The notes under the pieces are model-generated. The model searched no databases and was not told the origin of the DNA. It saw only the letters and a list, made by a program, of their open reading frames with translations. A stretch of 64,000 bases of DNA from an uncultured Bacillota bacterium (lineage in GTDB: Bacteria > Bacillota > Clostridia > Oscillospirales > Oscillospiraceae). Shown piece by piece: positions 24,901 to 33,868 of this stretch. Numbering within the stretch: the first letter of the stretch is position 1; each line of letters begins with the position of its first letter. The position numbers were made by a program, and so were the translations under genes. The stretch lies in NCBI GenBank assembly GCA_947383275.1, contig CANDCW010000003.1, positions 7,441 through 71,440 on the forward strand, written 5' to 3'.

Positions 24901-26339
24901 TTTATCGGGAGTTTGGAAAGACAGGGGAAAAGCTGTCCGTTTTGGGGTTTGGCGGCATCCGGTTTCCGAAAGAGCTGTATATGACGGAGCCGGGACGGGA
25001 AGAGCTGGCGGAGCTGGCCGTTGAGGCGTGGAAAAACGGGATCAACTATTTCGATACCGCGCCCTCCTACTGCAACCAAAAGGGCGAACTGATCTACGGA
25101 ATGGCCTTTCGCCATATGAAGGATTTCTATGTCTCCACAAAGTCACAAATCAGCGAAGACCCCACGGCGGACGATGTAAGGCGCAGATTGGAGACGTCGC
25201 TGCGCCGGATGGGCCTTGAGAAGATTCATTTTTATCACATGTGGTGTATTTTGGATATCGATCAGTACCGGCGGGTGATTGCGCCTGGCGGCCCCTACTG
25301 GGGGGCGCTGAAAGCAAAGGAGGAAGGGCTGATTGACCACATCTGTTTTTCCGCCCACTGCCGGGGGGACGAAATCGCTGAGATCATCCGGGACGGGTAC
25401 TTTGAGGGCGTAACCTTGGGCTATAACGTCATCAATGGAAGGTTCCGGCAGGAGGGAGTGGACGCCGCGCGGGAAGCGGGGATCGGCGTTGTTACCATGA
25501 ATCCCCTGGCAGGCGGGGTAATACCGAGAAACCAGGATAAATTCAGCTTTGTACGGGAGCATGAGGGGCAAAGCGTGTGTGAAGCGGCCCTGCGCTATAA
25601 TGCGGCGACCCCCGGGATCAACGTGGTGCTCTCCGGCATGAGCAATCGGGAGGAGCTGTACCAGAATATCAGGGCCCTGGAAGAGCCGTTGGCCTATCAC
25701 CAGGACTACCGCAGGTCGGTTGCCCTGAAAATGGACGGCATGTACGACCGGCTCTGCACCGGGTGCAATTACTGCCAGGGGTGTCCCAAAGAGATTGAAG
25801 TGTCCAAATTGATGCTGTCGTACAATCAATATCTCCTCAATGGGCAAAAAGACAGCAGCATTTTGTATGAATTGCAGAATGTGTGGAAAGCGAGCCTGGA
25901 GGAGACCGTGCCTTGTGTTGCCTGCCAAAGATGTGAGCAGAAGTGCACACAGCATTTAAACATTGTAGAGCGGATCGGAGAGATTAACGGCGTTTTAAAC
26001 CGGCACATTGAGCAGTATAAAAACCACTTGAAGGATATATTTGGAACAAAACGCCGGGTTGCCTTTTATGGAATGGGCGGAAGGGCGGAGAAAGTCTATG
26101 CGGACTATCAGCGCTACTTTAACGGAGAAGCGGTGAAGGCGCAGCTGTTTCTGTTTGACAAAAATCCGGGAAAGCATGGGCAGGAGCCCTTTACAAAGGG
26201 CGTAAAGATTGGGCCGCCCAAGGACCTGGAGAAACTGGGCCTGGATTTATTGGTTATATCCAGTACCGTGTACTTTGACGAGATTTACCAGGAATTGAAG
26301 TACCTGGAGCCGTATGGTGTAACAATAGAAGGAGTGTAG
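24897..26339 (+). CDS. Aldo-keto reductase fused to ferredoxin-like Fe-S region and Rossmann module
   Basis: A 480-residue fusion. Residues 1-270 are an aldo/keto reductase TIM barrel with the catalytic tetrad visible: Asp in NYFDTAPSY (Tyr also), Lys in VSTKSQ near 82 and His in IHFYHMW near 112. Residues 288-350 hold two Cys clusters, CTGCNYCQGCP and CVACQRCEQKC, as in the ferredoxin-containing AKR group, so it may take electrons from Fe-S centres rather than NADPH. Residues 385-480 are the Rossmann-like module shared by other island proteins (VAFYGMGGRAEKVYADY... LFLFDKNPGKHG). It probably reduces a keto-sugar intermediate (inference). Start GTG at 24897 overlaps the previous stop and has AGGAGGAAAAGG upstream. 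Confidence 0.85.
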   Translation: MIYREFGKTGEKLSVLGFGGIRFPKELYMTEPGREELAELAVEAWKNGINYFDTAPSYCNQKGELIYGMAFRHMKDFYVSTKSQISEDPTADDVRRRLETSLRRMGLEKIHFYHMWCILDIDQYRRVIAPGGPYWGALKAKEEGLIDHICFSAHCRGDEIAEIIRDGYFEGVTLGYNVINGRFRQEGVDAAREAGIGVVTMNPLAGGVIPRNQDKFSFVREHEGQSVCEAALRYNAATPGINVVLSGMSNREELYQNIRALEEPLAYHQDYRRSVALKMDGMYDRLCTGCNYCQGCPKEIEVSKLMLSYNQYLLNGQKDSSILYELQNVWKASLEETVPCVACQRCEQKCTQHLNIVERIGEINGVLNRHIEQYKNHLKDIFGTKRRVAFYGMGGRAEKVYADYQRYFNGEAVKAQLFLFDKNPGKHGQEPFTKGVKIGPPKDLEKLGLDLLVISSTVYFDEIYQELKYLEPYGVTIEGV

Positions 26340-26342
26340 AGC

Positions 26343-27563
26343 ATGGGGCTGAACTGCGTAGGTGAGGAGACGTTTGAAGCGTACCAGATCAAAATTAAGA
26401 CCATTGTCAGGCAGCTGCTTGGCGGAGAAAAGCACCTGGTTATTTGGGGCGCGGGCGAAAACGGCAACCGGTTTATGCGCTATTGCGCCGCGATCCATGT
26501 GCCGGTGCGGTGCTTTGTAGACAACAATCCTGCGCTGTGGGGAACGGAGCGGTGGGATATTCCCATCATCTCTCCTGCGGAGTTGGGCGGGATGGAAGCT
26601 GCCGTCGTATTGATTTCCTTCCCAAGCGCAAAGGTCGTCCAGGAGGTTGCGGCGCAAATCGAAGGGGCGCCCCACGGGGGGGTGTCGGCCAAACCCTTCT
26701 TTGATGACAGCCTTTTTTATCTTCTCCAAAACACGGCCTGCGGCAGAGAAGAGACCGCTGCGGAAGTGATCACCAGCATGTATCGAGCGGTGCATGATAA
26801 TACATATTTATGTATGGAAATGCTGGTGTCCAAGCCGATGACCACAAAATGCAATTTGCGGTGCAAGTATTGCATGCTAAGAATTCCATATCTGAAAACA
26901 AGACAAGATGAGCCGTTAGAAGAAATTTTAGCAAATATAGAACGCACCTTGGAAATTGTTGATTCGATTAAAACACTGGATGTATCCGGCGGAGAGACAT
27001 TTCTTTATTGTGATTTGATACCGTTTCTCAACGAATTAAAAAAGTATAGCCGTATTTTTAGCATAAACCTTGTAACAAATGGAACGATAGTCCCAGATGA
27101 TGCCGTTTTCGAAGCAATGAAAAACAGTAACATTGTGCTCAAAATAAGTGATTACGGGGAAGTATCAAAAAATATATCTAAACTTGAGAAAAAATGTGAG
27201 GAAAAAGATATTCCGTGCTTTGTGCAGAGTAGTAGCTGGTTTGACTTATCGCCCCATCAAGGTTTGAATTACTCACAGGATGAATTGCAAAAGATTTTTG
27301 ATTGCTGCACATTGAAAGATAACTGTATTAGAAATTGGGACGGCATTATTTACCGATGTGGGTTTCAGCGTGTGTGGGGAGATGCCGGGCTGGTTGATGA
27401 TGTTGATCGGATTAAACAAGACGGTATTGACCTGAATGACAGAAGCGATGACCGGGCGCTGAAAAAGCGGTTGAAGGAATATCTGACAACGACAGTTCCG
27501 TTTGAGATTTGTAAGTATTGCAGGGGGAATACAGCGCCAATCCCACGGGCAATCCAACTATAG
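26343..27563 (+). CDS. Rossmann module fused to radical SAM domain (type 1)
   Basis: A 406-residue fusion. Residues 30-115 are the shared module (HLVIWGAGENGNRFMRY... RCFVDNNPALWGTERWDIPII... AVVLISFP). From residue 165 a radical SAM domain follows: MTTKCNLRCKYCMLR with the CxxxCxxC cluster at 171, TLDVSGGETFLYCDL as the SAM-binding strand, NLVTNGTIVPDD and VLKISDYGE. The C-terminal Cys residues (DCCTLKDNC, YRCGFQRVW, CKYCRGN) may bind a further cluster or zinc. Base composition changes inside the gene: GC-rich up to about 26,800 and A/T-rich after, so the two domains look as if they were joined by recombination. Relatives are at 27580 and 34283. Confidence 0.82.
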   Translation: MGLNCVGEETFEAYQIKIKTIVRQLLGGEKHLVIWGAGENGNRFMRYCAAIHVPVRCFVDNNPALWGTERWDIPIISPAELGGMEAAVVLISFPSAKVVQEVAAQIEGAPHGGVSAKPFFDDSLFYLLQNTACGREETAAEVITSMYRAVHDNTYLCMEMLVSKPMTTKCNLRCKYCMLRIPYLKTRQDEPLEEILANIERTLEIVDSIKTLDVSGGETFLYCDLIPFLNELKKYSRIFSINLVTNGTIVPDDAVFEAMKNSNIVLKISDYGEVSKNISKLEKKCEEKDIPCFVQSSSWFDLSPHQGLNYSQDELQKIFDCCTLKDNCIRNWDGIIYRCGFQRVWGDAGLVDDVDRIKQDGIDLNDRSDDRALKKRLKEYLTTTVPFEICKYCRGNTAPIPRAIQL

Positions 27564-27579
27564 GAAAGAGGAGCATCGG

Positions 27580-28893
27580 ATGAATTTGCAGGAGTTTATC
27601 AAAAAGTATGAGAACGCGGGCATTATAAGCGACCGAGCGGCTGCGGAACAGGTATTGGATGAGTTCCGCAGCTGCTTTCAGGGGAAAAAAGCAGTGATTT
27701 ACGGGGCCGGGATATTGGGAAAATCCGTATCCAATATTTTGGAGTACATAAACGTTGAAGTTGCCTTTTTGCTGGACCGAAATTTTGAGTTTCAGGCAAA
27801 AAAATTTAACGTTCCGGTCTATGCGCCTGAATATCTGCTGGGCTGCAGCGGCGGGGCCGATCTAGAACTGCTTCTGGCGGTAAATGAGCAGATTGCGGAA
27901 GAGGTTAAAAACCAGTATCAGGAGTGGTCCTGTCCGGTTGAGCTTACGTTTTTATCTGAAAAGCTCCAGAATGTTTTGAAGAGCTCTATCTGCACCCAAA
28001 AATTAGCAGACGGCAGATTTGATCCGTTAAGCTGTTTTGAATGCGGCATTGTTGACAATGGCTGCGAAGTATTTTACCAATATGGAAAACAGTGCATTGG
28101 AAAAGAAAACGTGGTGGAGACCGCTAAAATTGAAGGGCTTGGCGTGATAATGGGGCAGGTATGCACGTTAAAGTGCATCCACTGCAACGAGTCTCTGCCC
28201 CATTTTGACCGTACTTGCAGAGGCTTTGAGAAAAAAGAGGACATTCTGGCCAGTCTGCGGCTGCTGACAGAAGCCTGCGGTGTAATTGGCCACATTGAAC
28301 TGGTAGGGGGAGAGCCCTTTTTACACCCCGATTTAGCGGGCGTCCTCAAAGGAATATTGGATTTAAACATTGGCTTTGTTCAGATCTTTACAAACGGGAC
28401 GGTTGTTCCAAGCGAAGAAGTGTGCGAAGTTTTAGCAAATAAGAGAATTGCGGTCTATATTTCCAACTACGAGCGTGTTTTAAGTGAAACATTTAAGAAA
28501 AACAGGAACTTGATGGAGGAAAAGTTTAAAAAATATGGCGTAACCTATGAGCTGGGACGCAGCAAAAGCTGGATGGATTTCTCCTCTTTTGAGGAGATTG
28601 AGGAGTCGGATGAGCAGTGGCGCGAGCAGTATGAGAACTGCGGGATGAACAAGTGCCACCGGCTGTATCAGGGCCGTCTGTTTGGCTGCCCCCACCACTA
28701 TGGCGGCACGGTGCGCGGCTTTATTGACATAGAGGACTCCGTGGACATACACAAATACAATGCAGAGGAGCTGGCCGGAGTGCTAAAGCGATTTAGAGAA
28801 GAACCGTGTAAAGCGTGCAGGAGATGCAAGATGCCATTTCAGGCGCCTTTTGTAAAAGACGCGATTCAGATGGGGGAGGAAAATGATGGCTGA
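27580..28893 (+). CDS. Rossmann module fused to radical SAM domain (type 2)
   Basis: A 437-residue fusion with the same order as the preceding gene. The Rossmann-like module spans residues 37-125 (AVIYGAGILGKSVSNIL... AFLLDRNFEFQAKKFNVPVY). The radical SAM domain begins near 190 (QVCTLKCIHCNES), with IELVGGEPFLHPDL as the SAM-binding strand, IFTNGTVVPSEE and VYISNYERV. The C-terminus has Cys in KCHRLYQGRLFGCPHHYGG and CKACRRCKMP. ATG at 27580 follows AAAGAGGAG; an in-frame upstream ATG at 27502 lies inside the previous gene and is rejected. It overlaps the next gene by 11 bases. Substrate is unknown. Confidence 0.82.
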   Translation: MNLQEFIKKYENAGIISDRAAAEQVLDEFRSCFQGKKAVIYGAGILGKSVSNILEYINVEVAFLLDRNFEFQAKKFNVPVYAPEYLLGCSGGADLELLLAVNEQIAEEVKNQYQEWSCPVELTFLSEKLQNVLKSSICTQKLADGRFDPLSCFECGIVDNGCEVFYQYGKQCIGKENVVETAKIEGLGVIMGQVCTLKCIHCNESLPHFDRTCRGFEKKEDILASLRLLTEACGVIGHIELVGGEPFLHPDLAGVLKGILDLNIGFVQIFTNGTVVPSEEVCEVLANKRIAVYISNYERVLSETFKKNRNLMEEKFKKYGVTYELGRSKSWMDFSSFEEIEESDEQWREQYENCGMNKCHRLYQGRLFGCPHHYGGTVRGFIDIEDSVDIHKYNAEELAGVLKRFREEPCKACRRCKMPFQAPFVKDAIQMGEENDG

Positions 28894-29911
28894 AAAGCAG
28901 GTCATTCAACATAAACGGCACCCGCTGGAAGAAGTCGTGCCGTTGGAAGCTCCGTATATTGTCTATATCGACCCCTGCGGGGCCTGCAATTTTAAGTGCA
29001 ATTTCTGCCCCTGCAATACGTCGGATTTTATGGTAAAGGAACGCCACAAGATAATGGATCTGGCGCTCTTTCATAAAATAGTGGATAACTTAAAGGAGTT
29101 TCCTCAAAAGGTCAGGGTCGTTTATCTGTTTGCGTTTGGAGAGCCGCTGCTGAACAAGAACATCGTTGAAATGATTCGATGCCTGAGGGAGAGCCAGGTG
29201 TGCGACGAGATCAGGATGTATACAAACGGCGCTCTGTTGAATCCGGAACTGAATTCGGCCCTGGCCGATTCCGGCATTGATTTAATAAGAATTTCCGTCA
29301 ATGCCCTGGATGGAAACGCGTACAAAGAGCTGTGTGGGGTAACGGTGGATTATAGTAAATTTTATCAAAATTTGCAGGATTTATACCAAAAGACCAGAGG
29401 GAAGGCAAAGTTGGCAATCAAATTGGTCAATGCGACCATAAAAGAGCAGAGCCAGCTGAAACAATTCCACGAGATGTACGCCCCCATTTCAGATTATATT
29501 TTTATGGAGGATATTTTTGACGGATGGCCCGAGTTTGAAGACGTTGTCATACCGGAGGGCGTGCTGAAAAGCAGCAACTGGGATTGGAGGAACGCGGGAC
29601 ACAGTATATGCACATACAGCCTGACCACCATGACAATCCACTCCAATGGCTGGGTGAGCCCCTGCTGCGCGGATTGGAAATTTGGAGCGGTTTATGGTGA
29701 CGTGAATCATTCCACAGTCAAGGAAATATGGAACTCCAAGGAATTGCGGCAAATGCAGCTGGCACACTTGAAAAAGACAAAGGGGATATACCCCATCTGC
29801 GACACATGTACCATGAGAACGGTTGACAGTATCGATGCTGCGGCGGACATTGTGATCAAACGTTTGGAGTCGTTGGACGATAGAAAACAACCTGGAGGGT
29901 CAGAACAATGA
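28883..29911 (+). CDS. Radical SAM/SPASM protein, paralogue C
   Basis: A 342-residue paralogue of the proteins at 22875 and 23890. CNFKCNFC begins at residue 35, followed by PCNTSDFMVKERH (where A and B have PCY), VVYLFAFGEPLLNKN, MYTNGALLNPELN and LIRISVNALDGNAY. The SPASM-like end has SPCCADWKFGAVYGDV, VKEIWNSKELRQMQL and ICDTCTMRTVDSIDAA. ATG ATG at 28883/28886 gives two possible starts after GGGGGAGG. It overlaps the FkbM gene by four bases. Its separation from A and B by three other genes suggests duplication followed by insertion or shuffling. Confidence 0.85.
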   Translation: MMAEKQVIQHKRHPLEEVVPLEAPYIVYIDPCGACNFKCNFCPCNTSDFMVKERHKIMDLALFHKIVDNLKEFPQKVRVVYLFAFGEPLLNKNIVEMIRCLRESQVCDEIRMYTNGALLNPELNSALADSGIDLIRISVNALDGNAYKELCGVTVDYSKFYQNLQDLYQKTRGKAKLAIKLVNATIKEQSQLKQFHEMYAPISDYIFMEDIFDGWPEFEDVVIPEGVLKSSNWDWRNAGHSICTYSLTTMTIHSNGWVSPCCADWKFGAVYGDVNHSTVKEIWNSKELRQMQLAHLKKTKGIYPICDTCTMRTVDSIDAAADIVIKRLESLDDRKQPGGSEQ

Positions 29912-31098
29912 AAATAAAAGAGTTAATCTATCAGTGCCTAGAGGAACATGTACCACAGATGAAAAAGGAACGGGAGGAAAATTTAATCCGCTGGAGAAAT
30001 TGGAGCCGCGACCCTGATAAGAAAGTGGTTGTGTTTGGCGCCTCCGCAATGTGCGAGATTTGTATCCGGCACCTTGAAAACCTGGGAATTAAAGTAGATA
30101 TCATCTGTGATAACAATAGGGATCCATATGGTGAGTTTGTAACGGACAATGGAAGGACTATAAAAATTGTTTCGGTGGAAGAGGCCCTTTCGGGCGGCCA
30201 CGAAAAGATGTGCATTCTTGCTGTAGGGGCACAGCATTTTCCGGCAGTTTCTGCGCAATTGGAGCGGTACCAAATATCAGAGTGCGTTATGAAGTGGCAT
30301 CTGGATTTCTATTTGGAAACTGTGGCGATGATGTGTACGCAATCCACTCCCTTTATGGAGAAGATTCGTGAGCTGCTGGGATTTTATGACGATGAGGAAT
30401 CCCTGCAAATACTGTGGCAGCACTTTTTAATACTGTTTGAGCTGAATCATATACCGGAAGAACTGCAGTCTCTTTCAATGGAAAAGCTCTGCGTTAGACC
30501 GCAGTACTTTTTGGAGGACGGAAAGTACCTTGGTAAACAGGACATCATGGTGGATTGTGGGGCTTACATTGGCGATACCCTGGAGGATTTGATTTACAAA
30601 ACAAAAAACCATGATTTTAATCAATATGATTGTTATGAGTTATTTCCAAGCACATATGAGGAACTGCGGAAAACAGTGGAAAAGCTGCCCGATGAAATCC
30701 AAAAGAAGGTGCGAATCTTCAATGCCGGCGTGGGGGAGGACAACGCTAGGGTGTATGCCATGAACGGATCCACAACCCAGCACAGCTCTAGTGCTTTGCG
30801 CAATGGAGATACGGAAACTAAGATTATTCGGCTGGATGACGCCTATAACGGGAAAAATGTCACATTCATCAAAATGGATATTGAAGGAAGCGAGCAGGCC
30901 GCGCTCCGGGGGGCAAAGAACGTAATTGCGCGGTGCCGTCCGCTGTGCGCAGTCTGTATTTATCATTCCTTCGCGGCATTTTGGGAAGTGCCCCAGCTGC
31001 TGCGGGAGTGTGTACCGGAATATAGCATGATACTGCGGCATCATACTACCTTTTGGGATGACAGTGTCTGCTATGCGAAAATAGGGGAATGGACGTAA
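29908..31098 (+). CDS. Rossmann module fused to FkbM-family methyltransferase
   Basis: A 396-residue protein. Residues 38-130 are the shared module (VVVFGASAMCEICIRHL... DIICDNNRDPYGEFV... CILAVGAQHF). Residues 210-390 are an FkbM-type methyltransferase: DIMVDCGAYIGDTLEDL as SAM-binding motif I, then CYELFPSTYEEL, TKIIRLDDAY, TFIKMDIEGSEQAALRGA (the FkbM signature) and a final AVCIYHSFAAFW. FkbM enzymes O-methylate sugars and are common in flagellar and capsule glycan loci. ATG overlaps the previous stop. The gene is A/T-richer than the surrounding region. Confidence 0.88.
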   Translation: MKIKELIYQCLEEHVPQMKKEREENLIRWRNWSRDPDKKVVVFGASAMCEICIRHLENLGIKVDIICDNNRDPYGEFVTDNGRTIKIVSVEEALSGGHEKMCILAVGAQHFPAVSAQLERYQISECVMKWHLDFYLETVAMMCTQSTPFMEKIRELLGFYDDEESLQILWQHFLILFELNHIPEELQSLSMEKLCVRPQYFLEDGKYLGKQDIMVDCGAYIGDTLEDLIYKTKNHDFNQYDCYELFPSTYEELRKTVEKLPDEIQKKVRIFNAGVGEDNARVYAMNGSTTQHSSSALRNGDTETKIIRLDDAYNGKNVTFIKMDIEGSEQAALRGAKNVIARCRPLCAVCIYHSFAAFWEVPQLLRECVPEYSMILRHHTTFWDDSVCYAKIGEWT

Positions 31099-31118
31099 GC
31101 TTGTGAGGCAAGGTATTT

Positions 31119-32813
31119 ATGAATTTACCAGAGAATGAGAGCATAACGTACAACATGGAGCACCAGACACTACAAATTCTAGACCTGTTACATACAATGC
31201 AAGAGGCGTGCGCCGCTTTGCATTTTGCAATGGCGTCTGAAGATATGACGCAATTTCGGGCCCTGCTTGGAGATCTGGATGCGGGATTTTCCACATTAGT
31301 GTCTCTGTCCGATGGCATAGAGTTGGTGGGCTATGAGCATTTAAGCGGCGCTAGCCAAACAGCTCAGGCATCTCTTTACCAGATAAAAAAGCTTGGTATT
31401 GCGAATCAAACCTCCTGTCTTGCAAAAATTGAATATGAGCTGCTTCCTATTGTTCAAGGCGCTTATATTGCGTTTTACTTTTTCCAGTATCTGCGTGAGC
31501 ACCCGGAGAAAGCTGCAGACTTTTTTCAAAAAGACAAGAGCGTTTTATTTGAAAATCCTTACGTGGACGGGGCGTCTGAGGGTCGCCCGTATAAGTATGA
31601 GGTATCGATTGTGGTGCTTGCGTACAATAAATTGGAATATACAAAAATGTGCGTTGAAAGCCTGTTGAAGAATATTCCAAAAGGGCTGAATTATGAGCTG
31701 ATTTTGATGAATAATGGCTCAAGTGATGGAACAAAGGAATATTTTGAAGGTGTTCATCCGCATAAGCAGTTGGATGTTGCGGTCAACGGGTGCAGCCACG
31801 ATGCTATATACCGTATCGTGGAGGGTGAGTTTACGCTTTTTATTAGTAACGATGTGATTGTTACCCCGCACGCGATAGAAAATATGCTGATATGTATTCG
31901 TTCCGATCCGAAGATCGCTTGGGTGGTTCCCACGACCCCCAACGTGAGTAACCTCCAGACAATTCCCGCACAGTATAGTACGCAAGAGGAATTATTTCAG
32001 TTTGCGCAACAAAATAATAGATCAGATTCCAGCAGATGGGAGCAGCGGACGCGGCTGTGCAATCCCATTGACCTTCGGCGCAACAGTGTGTTCTATGGAG
32101 CGGGCGGCTTGTACCTAAGCGGCTTTTTCTACACTACGGATCCGGTTCATTATGATTCTTTTCCTGATGACTGCATATCTCTTCTGCTGCGTCGGAACGG
32201 CTATAAAATGATGCTGGCAAAGGATGCGTACTGCCATCATTTCGGCTCAGTTACGTTGAAGGACGAAATAAAGCAGCAGAATGAGCAGATGTATTACCAG
32301 GAGGGGCGGCAGAAATTTAGCAAAGTCTTTGGAGTGGAGCCCTGGGGACCCGGCTTTTGCTATGACTTGGTATTTAGAAACCGAGTTGTGGATGAAGAAA
32401 ACGGCCCTGTTGATATTTTGGGGATCAATTGTGGACTGGGAAGCAATTCCTTAAAAATAAAAGAGCAGATTAAGGAATATTGCCACAATACAAATTGTAC
32501 GCTTGTAAATTTGACAGACGATATACATTATATTGAGGATCTTCGGGGTGTCAGCGACAGCGCATCAGTGATTACAACGATCAAGGAGTTAAAAACGTCA
32601 CTGTTTCATCGTACATTTCGATACATTGTGTGGGAAGGCCCATTTCTGGAGCAGTACAAATTTTCTACACTGCTAAGCCTATGCCTGAATCACCTGGAAG
32701 ATGGAGGAACATTATTTATTCAATCAAACAGCCAATCCTCAAAGTACATTGCTAGAGAATTCCTTGATCGGGAGGAATTGGGGAACGGCTGGGTTCGGAT
32801 CAGGAAAAAATGA
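31119..32813 (+). CDS. Glycosyltransferase family 2 with extra N- and C-terminal regions
   Basis: A 564-residue protein. A helical N-terminal region (1-155) precedes a GT-A domain: YEVSIVVLAYNKLEYTKMCVESLL near 162, LILMNNGSSDGTKEYF, FTLFISNDVIVTPHAIENML (donor/metal site), a long acceptor loop and AKDAYCHHFGS near 370. Residues 430-564 look like a second Rossmann-type region resembling a degenerate methyltransferase (VDILGINCGLGSNSLKIKEQI... DGGTLFIQSNSQ). It transfers a sugar to a growing glycan or protein in the cytoplasm. It is A/T-rich, like the upstream FkbM gene, and overlaps the next gene by four bases. Confidence 0.8.
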   Translation: MNLPENESITYNMEHQTLQILDLLHTMQEACAALHFAMASEDMTQFRALLGDLDAGFSTLVSLSDGIELVGYEHLSGASQTAQASLYQIKKLGIANQTSCLAKIEYELLPIVQGAYIAFYFFQYLREHPEKAADFFQKDKSVLFENPYVDGASEGRPYKYEVSIVVLAYNKLEYTKMCVESLLKNIPKGLNYELILMNNGSSDGTKEYFEGVHPHKQLDVAVNGCSHDAIYRIVEGEFTLFISNDVIVTPHAIENMLICIRSDPKIAWVVPTTPNVSNLQTIPAQYSTQEELFQFAQQNNRSDSSRWEQRTRLCNPIDLRRNSVFYGAGGLYLSGFFYTTDPVHYDSFPDDCISLLLRRNGYKMMLAKDAYCHHFGSVTLKDEIKQQNEQMYYQEGRQKFSKVFGVEPWGPGFCYDLVFRNRVVDEENGPVDILGINCGLGSNSLKIKEQIKEYCHNTNCTLVNLTDDIHYIEDLRGVSDSASVITTIKELKTSLFHRTFRYIVWEGPFLEQYKFSTLLSLCLNHLEDGGTLFIQSNSQSSKYIAREFLDREELGNGWVRIRKK

Positions 32814-33868
32814 AAAAGACAGCCATTTTGACACTGCATTTTTATAACAATTTCGGTTCGGTGCTCCAGGCATACGCCCTGAAGCGGACTTTAGAGAAGC
32901 TGGGGAACCAAGTGGACATCCTGCCCTACCACCCCCGGCTTCCGGAGTATACATACTTCCAGGACCGGGAGCTTCAGGTAGCCTATGCTGGAAAGTGCGG
33001 CAGATTTTCGGATTTTCGCCAGCGTTTCTTGGGTATGACGGGAAATGCGGAACAGGGCAGCAGCCGCTGGACGGAGTATGACGCATACGTTGTTGGCAGC
33101 GACATTGTATGGGGCCGGGAGTTTTCAGGGCTGGAGCCGGCATATTTTTTGGATTTTGTCCCAGAAGGCAGGCGGAAGATTGCCTATGCGGCCAGCGTGA
33201 TTCTGACAGAAAACGGCGCAACCGAGGACGACCGCCTATTTGCGGCGCGGCTTCCGCGTTTTGATGCGATATCCGTGCGAGAGACCTCCAGTGCTGCCAG
33301 CATCCAGCGTTTTACAGAGCGGAAGGTTGCCGCAGTTTTGGACCCGACCTTGCTGTTGACTCGGGAGGAGTACGCTCCTCTGGAGATCCAGCGGGAGGAT
33401 ATGCTGGAGAAGCCATACCTGCTGTCCTACTTTTTGACGCATGATCCGGCGGTGGTAGATTACACCAACCTGATGGCGCAAAAGCTGGGCCTGCGGGTGA
33501 TCCACTACTTTGCGGACTACCCCGGCCGGGTGTTTCCGGAGGGCTCCGGGTGCTTCGCGTTCGCGGGCCCGGGAGAATTTTTGGGGTATATAAAACATGC
33601 TGCTTGTATCTTTACCAACTCCTTTCATGGAACCTGCTTTGCCATGATCTATCGCAGGCCGTTTTACACGTATATGGCAAAGCGGGCAATGCTGTCCCGG
33701 GTCCGGGATACGGTGGGACGGCTGGGAATGGAGGGGCAATTTTTTAGGGACTTTCGTGATTTTCAGAAGATATCTCTGGAAATTGACTATAGGGGGATGG
33801 AGGACAGGCTTCTGAGAGAGAAAGCCGGGTCGCTGAAGTTCTTGAGCGGTGTATTGGAGGAGACGTGA
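32810..33868 (+). CDS. Polysaccharide pyruvyl transferase family protein
   Basis: A 352-residue protein of the polysaccharide pyruvyl transferase (CsaB/WcaK-like) family, built as two Rossmann domains. Signatures: LTLHFYNNFGSVLQAYALKRTLEKLG at the start, DAYVVGSDIVWGREF near 94, KIAYAASV near 124, FDAISVRETSSA near 150, VLDPTLLLTREEY and near the end KHAACIFTNSFHGTCFAMIYRRPFY. Members add ketal-linked pyruvate to sugars or have related transferase roles; the NNFGSVLQA form is the subgroup common in Firmicutes surface loci. It is translationally coupled to the genes on both sides. Confidence 0.88.
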   Translation: MKKTAILTLHFYNNFGSVLQAYALKRTLEKLGNQVDILPYHPRLPEYTYFQDRELQVAYAGKCGRFSDFRQRFLGMTGNAEQGSSRWTEYDAYVVGSDIVWGREFSGLEPAYFLDFVPEGRRKIAYAASVILTENGATEDDRLFAARLPRFDAISVRETSSAASIQRFTERKVAAVLDPTLLLTREEYAPLEIQREDMLEKPYLLSYFLTHDPAVVDYTNLMAQKLGLRVIHYFADYPGRVFPEGSGCFAFAGPGEFLGYIKHAACIFTNSFHGTCFAMIYRRPFYTYMAKRAMLSRVRDTVGRLGMEGQFFRDFRDFQKISLEIDYRGMEDRLLREKAGSLKFLSGVLEET

